Assembly (NCBI RefSeq): GCF_026213295.1
Contig: NC_079425.1
Coordinates: 16,081,957 to 16,145,956 of the forward strand
Direction: 5' to 3'
DNA: 64,000 nucleotides
Origin: Gadus chalcogrammus
Taxonomy: Eukaryota > Chordata > Actinopteri > Gadiformes > Gadidae
The translations under genes and the position numbers were made by a program. A model generated the notes under the pieces. It was not told the DNA's origin and searched no databases. It worked only from the letters and a program-made list of their open reading frames with translations. Of this stretch, positions 35,203 to 64,000 are shown in pieces. Position 1 is the first letter of the stretch. Every line of letters begins with the position of its first letter.

Positions 35203-35690
35203 CTGTAATCCATTTGGATGGTACGCCGGAAGCCCGGTACGTGCAAGTTGTAAATAGCAAATATCCCAGCTTTCTTGCGGCATTTCACTGAGGCACGTCC
35301 CCTTTTGGTCGTAGTACTACTCGTCAACAAAAATGGCTGCGCCCATAAAACGATTTCTCTTCTTTGTATATGTATCACATTGTGCATTTTAATGTAGATT
35401 TTAAATGCTTTTACACACTGACAATACTACTTTATGCCGGTCACCAATTTATGCATCGTACGGTCTTGCTGTGCGTGCAATACAATGTCATGTTGTGTTG
35501 TTTCTTTGCGAGCTGGTTTGCTAAAGAGGCTAATGTAGCTAACAATAACAATGACTAGCCAATGAGAAACGGGAAATATACTACGACCAAAAGGGGACGT
35601 GCCTACGCAAATTCAGCAAGAAAGCTTTGCGATTTGCAACTTACGACGTGCACATACCAACGTACCATCCACATGGATTACAGCTGAAAC
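35203..35690. mobile_element. Large palindromic element
   Basis: Inverted arms of about 113 bp at 35203-35316 and 35579-35690 share CTGTAATCCAT, AGCTTTCTTGC and GGCACGTCCCCTTTTGGTCG. The loop is about 262 bp. A target duplication was not resolved. Confidence 0.7.
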
Positions 35691-35829
35691 TTCCGTTCTG
35701 CTCCTTCATAATAAGAGTCCTTAATAGGAAATAGGTTAATCTTCTTTTTCTTGATACTTTACGGCAGACTGTATGCCTTTAGGACACACTGTATGTCTTT
35801 ACGGCACAATGCTGCCACCCACAGGACAA

Positions 35830-36830
35830 AAATAAAATAAAAGATATTCCAAAAAACTTTAAATTGGCCTATCCTATTTCCATAGGAACAATCCAGACAT
35901 CTTTTATAGTCCCAGGCTGGTTCTCAATGGGATTAAGAAGGCTCTTTAGTGTTACAGGTGTTGTGCCCAGGCAGTCCAATGCTGTATACAGCTGTTCCCT
36001 CTGTAGAGTGAGTCCAGTACATTCCATCAGGATATGTTTTATTGTTGTTTATTGTTTATTTTTTTTACAAACTCCACATAGTCCATCTTCATGTTTTACC
36101 AGTTTTTGCAAGTCCCATGCCAGTCCACAATGCCCCAGCCTCAGTCTGGTCATCATGACTGTATATGCCTCCTTTATTTTCCCCCAAAACACTGTCCCTT
36201 TGTGACTGTATTCTGAAAGCTGTAGTAATGCCTCCCCTTCTTTTTCCTATCCCACTCCTCCTGCCACACAGCCATGATGTTCTTTTTCATGATTGACCTA
36301 CACTCAGTTGACCCCAGCCTCACTTTTACGTCCACTTCTTCCCTTCTTAAAGCCCTTTTCGCTGCCCCATCAGCTAGCTCATTCCCCTCTATCCCCACAT
36401 GAGCTGGGACCCACATGAACCCCACTAACTCTCCCGCCTGCTCAATCCTGTGCATCAGGGTAAGAAGCTCCACCATGATGTCTGCCCTGCCCTCCCTCCC
36501 TCAATGTCATCAGCACTGATGCAGAGTCAGAGCATATCACAACTGGCACTAGCCTGACCTCCTCCACCTATACTGCAAAGCCAAGATTATTGCAAGCAGC
36601 CCTGTAGTGTACACTGAAACCCCCTCAGACAGTTATACTTGATAACATCCAGATCTGGGATGCAAAAAGCAAACCCAGACTTCCCAACTTTTGGATCTTG
36701 AGCCCCATCAGTGTAAATTTGTATGTACTGTCCCCAAGTGTTCTTCAGCCTTTCCTTTATGATGGCCACAAATGTTGCAGTTCTCTCATAAGATAATACA
36801 CTTAGATCTATCTCTTATAGCCCACTCTGA
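35830..36830 (-). mobile_element. I/Nimb-like LINE 3' end with RNase H
   Basis: Minus-strand frames encode YIQIYTDGAQDPKVGKSGFA (RNase H start), then ELVGFMWVPAHVGIEGNELA (RNase H end with conserved PAHVGIEGNE). A C-terminal LRLGHCGLAW and CGVCKK segment with HILMEC follows. The RNase H domain is typical of the I group of LINEs. Frames are interrupted. Confidence 0.82.
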
Positions 36831-37243
36831 ATCTGTAGAATAAAAGGTACATTTTCAAATGCAGCAAACCTATTAAGCCATTGATCAAATCATAGCACAA
36901 TGGGTAAGTGTGGTTCAGGTATACCAGACAATATTAAAATATTCATAATACAAAAACGATGTAAAAAATAAGGCTACGGGCCGAATTCGGTTAAAATTCA
37001 GCCTCTGCTGGCCCACATCTAGATCGTCTCATTTCCTCGTTACACACTTTAATTTAATTATATTTAAATTATTATGACCATGGAGCATTTATTTTCTTGC
37101 CTTTATCAGTAAATCCTTTCTCGTTATATCGATATGAATTCTCGAAACACAGTGGAAAAGAGAGAGGGAGCCATAGAGAGGGACACTGATGTACTGCGGA
37201 CCCAAGTAACTGATGGGCTAAAGAGGTCCTCTCCTATATAATG

Positions 37244-37245
<2 letters not shown>

Positions 37246-37279
<34 letters not shown>
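37246..37279. repeat. (TA)n microsatellite
   Basis: About 17 TA units. Confidence 0.9.
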
Positions 37280-37283
<4 letters not shown>

Positions 37284-37334
37284 ACATCAGGGAAACATTT
37301 CGTTCTGGGGAGCACAGTTATTTTTATTTATTTA

Positions 37335-37605
37335 TTTTCAGTTTTTGAAGAGGTCTGCTTCAAAAATGCAAAAATGGAAATATTGACATATATAAATAGA
37401 GAGTGCACTGTACTATCTCCACACACCCCTTCTGAAGCCTCTCTCTCTCTCTCTCTCTCATTTCGTTTTGTGGAGCACTTTAATTGTATGAGAACCGTGC
37501 GTTCTGTGGAGCACGTTCGTTTCAGTTTTTGAGGAAGTCTGCTTAAAAACTAGAGGGTGCAATGTACTATCTGCGCACACCCCTTCCGAAGTCTCTCTCT
37601 CTCTC
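37335..37605. repeat. Direct duplication containing (CT)n
   Basis: CAGTTTTTGAAGAGGTCTGC ... ACTGTACTATCTCC recurs about 185 bp later as CAGTTTTTGAGGAAGTCTGC ... AATGTACTATCTGC. Each copy is followed by CACACCCCTTC and a CT repeat. Confidence 0.75.
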
Positions 37606-38524
37606 CTGATAAACGGTCCCATTCAGAATGCATTGGTTTACATTTCGTTCTGTATAGCACGAAAAAAGTCGGGCAATCATGCTCGGGGACAAGATTCAAT
37701 AGATTAGCGTTTGTGCGCATCAGCACGAAATCGCTAATACAAGGTTGGGAAATTAATACCGACCAATAGGGGTTAACCCCGATAATTTTTTTATTTTCCC
37801 TGTGGATTACCGCTGTGTGGAAACCGTGTGTTTTATTCTTCCCAGCTTCATCCAAGGCTTTTCCACATCTTAAATCCGGATTGAACCGGATCCTATGATT
37901 CAACATTTCTTTCAAAAAATATAACGGGACAGATTTTTTCCTGCTTCTTCCTGCTTGTTATTGCAAAATAGATCCAGTAGTCGCGTGGAGTGTATTTCCA
38001 TAACCGGGATCTGATTGGCCAACGGATCTGTTGCAGCCTGAAAATGTGAACATTTCTCAACTTTTTTTGCAGGCCATGGAGTATGGGGTCAGAACAGTCT
38101 CATAATAAATAATGCACAGAAGGATTCACAAATGTATTTTGTGATTTATACATAAATTACTCTCTTCTCACAATACATTTCAATGCAGACACAAATGGAT
38201 ATCGGTATGTATAAATGTAAAATAAATCAATAAACAAAAAAGTTTCACAAACACATTTCTGATCCCCACACAAGTGTCTTCTTTTAAATAAATGTAATAT
38301 AAATGCATACATATATGAATTAAAAAAATCTTTGCAATTTTCATCAAAAATGTATTGGATAATGGATGATAATGGATAATAATGGATGTTGTTACATTTA
38401 TATACAAACTTAAACTTGAATTTACAAGACTCTTTTCATTTGTGAACTTGTTTGTATTTGTGTCTGAGTCGGTGGGTGGGTCTGTATTTATATGTGGATT
38501 TTTGAGACTCTCCTGATGTGGCTG

Positions 38525-38930
38525 GATTCACAAATGCATTTTTTTCAACAAGGAACTCTGCAGCCAATCAGATACCTCCCTCGTTTTCAGCCAATTACAT
38601 GACTGCAATGACTGGGTTTTTAGATTGTCAGTGCCGTTAAAGTAGCATTAATAATCGTTTCATACTTTACCGGCAATGACAATCCCAAAACCCAGCCGAA
38701 ACTAGATGGGAAAAGTGTGTAGTTCAAAACGCTTTTACTACCTAGAGATTGTTATGTACGATCATTCAAAAACCCCATGCTATTTCCCATAGACATTTGA
38801 CCTAGGGAACCGGGAAGCTCGGAGGCGAGGTCAGTACTGCAGTCATGTGATTGACTGAAAACGAGGGAGGCATCTGATTGGCTACAGAGAGTTCCTTGTT
38901 GAAAAGAAAATGCAGTTCACAAATTAAATG
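38525..38930. mobile_element. Palindromic MITE-like element
   Basis: Arms at about 38530-38612 and 38838-38926 share TTCAACAAGGAACTCT, AGCCAATCAGAT, CCTCCCTCGTTTTCAG and CATGACTGCA in inverted orientation. Confidence 0.7.
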
Positions 38931-39367
38931 CATTTCTTTAATATGTCCATGGGATCGATACAAAGCTTAATGCAAATGAGAGAAGTTCCCCTTTAAGCTA
39001 AGCAGCAGAGATGGTCGTGGCTGCTGACTGGTAGGGAGACCTCTGTTTAAACCAGAGCGATTTCTACTCAAAGTTTTTCAAAAGTTGCCTGGCAGTATGT
39101 TACAAAGGCAGTGAAATATTATACAAATGTATGGCCAAATGTTAATCAACTATTTACGTATCTTTACAAGCAAAGGTTATCATCATGTTAGAAGTAAATC
39201 ACATACCCCAGTTTGGGGTACATTTGATCGTGCATATTTACGGTCCCAGACAGGAAGTAGTGGTGGCCTCTGTGCCGGATGTGTGCGCCGGATGTGTGTG
39301 CGTGGTTACTCTGTGGGATGCATTGGGTCCCAGACCGGAAGTTGTGGGGGCTCTGTGAGTGGTTAAA

Positions 39368-39498
<131 letters not shown>

Positions 39499-39539
39499 CG
39501 TTCGTTAAAAGGGGGGGGCATTGCGTTTAGAAAAAAAGT

Positions 39540-39683
39540 TTAAATGGGACATATTATACCACCTGGTGCGAGTGTGATCTAGGTGGACACGCCCTCTAGT
39601 GATGTCATATGGGGCAGATTTTCGAAACGGCTTGTAAGGCTGATCACACTCACACCTGGTGGTATAATATGTCCCCTTTAAAA
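39540..39683. mobile_element. Short palindromic MITE
   Basis: Inverted arms GGGACATATTATACCACCTG and CACCTGGTGGTATAATATGT enclose about 75 bp. A related end (GGTGTTATGTCCCCTTTAAA) lies at 54482-54501. Confidence 0.75.
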
Positions 39684-39752
39684 GGTTGCAGGTGGGCGCT
39701 ATCCATGAATACAAAAACATTCAGCAGTCGTCGGCATTGCACATTTTTCTCA

Positions 39753-40015
39753 ACATGGCCAGCGCATCAACAGATATCACGGACAATGAAAATCAGCCAC
39801 CTTTGGACACGACCAGCTATCATACACCTAAATCTAGCGATGCTTCCAGTAATGGAGATGTGCCTCTGATTAATGCCTCAATCAAAAGAATGAGGCCTGT
39901 TTTACATGTAAATGACCAGTGTACCGAAGCGTCATTCACGCATAACGGAGAGAACAGCTTTGAGTACGTAATTTCATTCATCAGTGGCTATGTCCTATTA
40001 AAAGCAAAACACTGA
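39753..40015 (+). other. Open frame of unknown origin, 87 codons
   Basis: Begins MASASTDITDNENQPPLDTT and ends SFISGYVLLKAKH. No recognised domain. It sits next to a MITE in a repeat-rich intergenic region and is probably a transposon remnant. Listed because it is reasonably protein-like; no splice context supports a gene. Confidence 0.2.
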
Positions 40016-40352
40016 TGATGAGCTGCGTATGCTCACGCAGGATTGGGTACATTTCCGTGAAAATGTATGCCCTGAGGTAGGCCTATGGCTGCAACAACTT
40101 CAACTAGCACCTTGAGAGGTCGACCAGGTGCCCTTGAGTGAGATCCTTTATCTCAAACCTGACACCAACTGGTCCTTATAGTCAACGTTTAATGTTTGAC
40201 ATGCCTACTGCTTACTATAACTGACTAGTGTATGATGTTAATTCAATATCCATTAAGGTCTTCATAGCACATATCCATAGCCAAGTCCAGGTTACCCTAG
40301 TTTTGCATTGCATTTTGAATAACAATATTACAACGGTATATCTGATTCATAC

Positions 40353-40362
40353 TTTATTTATT
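40353..40362 (-). terminator. Probable dhodh polyadenylation signal
   Basis: Two overlapping AATAAA hexamers on the minus strand (AATAAATAAA), about 360 nt beyond the dhodh stop. The position and the absence of an earlier hexamer make this the likely cleavage signal. Confidence 0.55.
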
Positions 40363-40723
40363 TTGTGATCAACTATATGGAGGAATTACTGTTTCATCCA
40401 GAACATTATGTTAGGCCATTCATTTGTATTCATTCTCAAATGGTACGTAGTATTGCATCGTGAAAACCCATCTACAACTAAATCCATAAGACACCCAAGG
40501 ATCACTTTATCAAGCCATAGTTACACTAAAGCCTTACACAGACAGCTGGTCTGTGGACCCCAGAATAATGAAAGGACCTGTATTTCATTAACACCGAAAA
40601 AAAGAAGAAAAGAAAAACAAAACGGACGGTGTATTTTTTTGGCATGTGGTTCAGAAGCCTTCAACACCCACCAGCCGTTCCCCAGCTGGTCGTCAAGGGT
40701 CAGTCTGACTACTTCCCTGTCTG

Positions 40724-55948
<15,225 letters not shown>

Positions 55949-56178
55949 GGCGCGGCACGTGGGGTACCCGTTGTGATCACTTTTTCTTCTTCTGTTTAAT
56001 GGCGGATCATAGTTTTTCACTATTTACCGCCACCTACTGGACTACTACGCAGGAGTTTGTAACAAGGAAGTTGGCATATGATACTACATCATACTATATC
56101 ATAAAAATAAATTCAGAGAAGAAACATACAAACAAACAAAACAACACAAAATAAACAAACTAACAAAATAAATAAATG

Positions 56179-56190
56179 AATATATATATA

Positions 56191-56280
<90 letters not shown>
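56179..56280. repeat. (TA)n microsatellite
   Basis: About 100 bp of nearly pure AT between dhodh and the LINE at 56320. Confidence 0.95.
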
Positions 56281-56319
56281 AGGTTAAATTCTTCTAATTA
56301 GTTCAGTATCATTAGGATG

Positions 56320-57890
56320 CATTACAAAATGCTTCTTTGTCCCTCAATTCCTTGCTCCTGTAAAACATTGTGAATGTCATTTTCTTCATCCAGTTCTTTC
56401 CATTTCTGCCTGTGCTGGTCAAATTTCTTACATTCTTACATGATTAACATCCTCTACAACTTTGCACTGAGAGCATACACCATTACTTTTACTGATTATT
56501 GCTAGAGTGGAATTAAGTCCAGTATGACCTAATCTCAACCTTGTTATTACAGCTTCTTCATGTCCGTTTAGCCCCTTTGAGGTGAGCTCTCTGACTCCCA
56601 TTCATCTTGCCACCTTAACATAACCTCTGATTTAATTAATGATACAGCATCACCTTTGCCCAATGGAATGTGAATATCTGTTTGATCTAATTCCAGTGCT
56701 TTTTTAGCTAATTTATCAGCAATTTCATTGCCATAGATTCCATAGTGTGCTGGATCCAACAGAACTGAATAACTAATCCAAGGCTTATAATACTTAAAAG
56801 AAGATGCTTTACCTCTATTACCAAATTTTCACGCATTGAATTATCTGTTATAAAACTTTGTACTACCATAGAATCAGCACATATAACTGATCAAAGAGGT
56901 TTAGTATCTACAACCCATCTAAGAGTGGTTATTATTGCAGTCATCTCTATTGAGTATACTGATAAAATGTCAATCACTCTATATCCATATCCTTTTTCAA
57001 ATTCTAAAAAATATATACCAATACCACATTGTCCTTTGGGATCTTTAGAACCATCTGTAAATATTTTCTGATACCCATGAAGTATTTAAATAACTTAAGC
57101 AGGCTTGAGCAAAACTTTGCTTGGTGAGATGCTCACTTTTTCCTGTTAATAAATCAATGTTTACCTCTGGATCAAGGAGCAGCCATGGAGGAATACAGCT
57201 TAAAGCTAATGCTGGACCATACTTTAATTCTTTCAATCCATACTCATTCACTAAATTGTCAATATTCCAACCAAATCCATTGGCCTTTTTAGTATATTCC
57301 CAACAATCACTAAGCACTGAAATAGATGGGTTGTTAACACTTCCTTTTAGTCTAACCCAGTATGTTAAAGACAATTGCTCATGCCTTAAATTAATGGGGG
57401 CTCCCTTAGATTCTACTAATAAGGCACTTGTAGGAGTGGTTTTAAAAGCACCGAGGGTGATCCTCAACGCCTTATACTGCATTCTTTCAATTTTCTTGAG
57501 GGATATCTTACATGCTAAGCTGTACACTATACGACCATATTCAATTGTTGATCTCATCAATGCTTTATATATGTAAATCAGTGACTGCTTGTCTGCTCCC
57601 CAACTATGCCCTCTAACCATTCTCTTAAGATTAGTTCCCTCGTTACACTTTGTCTTGATGTAATCAATGTGATATTTCCATGTGAGTTTGGCATCAGACC
57701 AAGTTGCTGATCATAGAGCATAATTTTGTGAGTTTCAGGGACTTTTTTCCTAGTAAAATATACAACCTGCGATTTTGGAACAGAAAATTTAAAACCCCAA
57801 TCAACTCCCCACTTTTCAAGTATATGAACGTCCTTTTGAATCTTATCATTAATATATGAAATGTTGCGTCCTCTTCCAAATCACAGCATA
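56320..57890 (-). mobile_element. I/Nimb-like LINE, 5' truncated
   Basis: Encodes a 191-residue open stretch (57620-57045) downstream of the reverse transcriptase palm, with GADKQSLIYIYKALMRSTIE then YGRIVYSLACKISLKKIERM. An RNase H end follows (MDPAHYGIYGNEIADKLAKK, 56759-56568). The domain order fits I-group LINEs and resembles the copy at 35830-36830. It lies between the divergent dhodh and pkd1l3-like genes. Confidence 0.82.
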
Positions 57891-57912
57891 ATTTGCAAAT
57901 AATAGGCCTTCG

Positions 57913-58130
<218 letters not shown>

Positions 58131-58210
58131 CTATTCTAGGTCTATACTATGAAGTTATCTTAACATTTTTCCATTGACATTGGCATGTTGCTTGGCAATA
58201 AAGCTCCTTT

Positions 58211-58320
<110 letters not shown>

Positions 58321-58689
58321 CAATATATTTAAACATTCACACATACAGGTGCATAGATATATATACACATATGTAGATTGATTTATTAAGACTCTTACTA
58401 TACCTCAATAGTCGAATCATTAAACATAATGAGTTTCTAAAGCAACTTTCCCATAGGAGTTTAAGTAAGGAGCATCTTAAAGGTCTTCTCTAACCTTGAG
58501 TGGACCAATCCTCTTTCACTTTGCATCTTGTTTGAGTGTCTGCCGTGATTTCCCTAAAGTATTAAGAATGTACGCAGAGTTTTCCAAAGAGAAGGCTTGG
58601 AGGTATCCCTCAGCCCTGCCGAGCGTTACATCGGGGTGGCCGCAGTGTCTGTAGAGTAATGATACTGAGCATCTTCCACTACAGCTACC

Positions 58690-63551
<4,862 letters not shown>

Positions 63552-63576
63552 GTATATGTGTCAAACATACCTGTGT

Positions 63577-63655
63577 GTTTGTTTGTTTGTTTGTTTGTTT
63601 GTTTGTTTGTTTGTTTGTTTGTTTGTTTGTTTGTTTGTTTGTTTGTTTGTTTGTT
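63577..63655. repeat. (GTTT)n microsatellite
   Basis: About 19 GTTT units, 25 bp after exon 9. Confidence 0.97.
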
Positions 63656-63659
63656 TCTG

Positions 63660-64000
63660 CATATGTGTGTGCTCAAGAGTTTGTATTAGGGTATGTGTTG
63701 GCCTCCTGGTTGTTTTCATGTAGTTCCTGGTGGGAGAGGTCAAAGAAGCTGACTGTGATGATTTGTGGCTCAGCCCCATTCTATTTCTCAGTTATTCTCC
63801 TGTATGAGGTGAAAGGAAGTATATTCTTCCTCTGCATCTGCCCTTTGTTGCTTATACTGGTGTTTTAGGATAATGTGGAAAACTCCAAATGAGGGAAAAT
63901 TTGGGCATCTGAATCTAAGTGACAGGGCAGCTCCATGATGGGAATGTGCTTTTAGGTAACAATGTGTTTTTGGATTCATCTTATCTTTGGGTCATATGAC
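63660..64000. other. pkd1l3-like intron 9, no further exon seen
   Basis: No splice-bounded frame could be supported before the window ends. Confidence 0.5.

Noticed and set aside
35331..35390. Small ORF MAAPIKRFLFFVYVSH as a first exon of an intergenic gene
   Set aside because: It falls in the loop of the palindromic element, with no convincing downstream exon.
57045..57620. 191-codon minus-strand frame as a host gene
   Set aside because: It matches the segment between reverse transcriptase and RNase H of I/Nimb LINEs and is followed by RNase H remnants.

Overview
This is vertebrate nuclear DNA, almost certainly from a ray-finned (teleost) fish. Three multi-exon protein genes with GT-AG introns are visible. 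The encoded CELF1 resembles zebrafish CELF1 closely. The introns are packed with teleost-type repeats: L2-like and I/Nimb-like LINEs, tRNA-derived SINEs, hAT and PIF/Harbinger DNA transposons, a Gypsy relic, and very long dinucleotide microsatellites. That density of long (TG)n, (CT)n and (TA)n tracts recalls codfishes, but this is only a weak inference.

Layout. Positions 1-7119 hold the 3' flank of celf1, with microsatellites, a palindromic repeat and a decayed L2 LINE. Positions 7120-32374 hold celf1 on the minus strand. Thirteen coding exons in one reading frame were reconstructed from splice sites, giving 508 codons, plus a second candidate first coding exon at 32271-32374. Its introns, especially the 10-kb intron 3, are transposon-rich. 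Positions 32400-40350 are intergenic, with palindromic MITEs and an I/Nimb LINE 3' end. Positions 40724-55948 hold dhodh on the minus strand: nine coding exons, 453 codons, with an unexpected 60-residue C-terminal tail. Positions 56300-57900 hold a second I/Nimb LINE. Positions 58690-63551 hold the 5' part (nine exons, 328 codons) of a plus-strand polycystin-1-like gene with a C-type lectin domain. It is probably pkd1l3-like and runs off the right edge.

dhodh and the polycystin-1-like gene are divergent neighbours, as DHODH and PKD1L3 are on human chromosome 16. This supports the pkd1l3 assignment. CELF1 is an RNA-binding regulator of splicing, translation and decay. DHODH is the mitochondrial pyrimidine enzyme. 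The polycystin-1-like protein is a cell-surface receptor or channel subunit. The three have no evident common pathway.

I found no wholly new system. The most notable observations are the DHODH C-terminal tail, the two in-phase first exons of celf1 (one with a GU repeat at its acceptor), repeat tracts pressed against splice acceptors in dhodh and the polycystin gene, inverted repeats flanking dhodh exon 5, and a nested pair of DNA transposons with exact target-site duplications.
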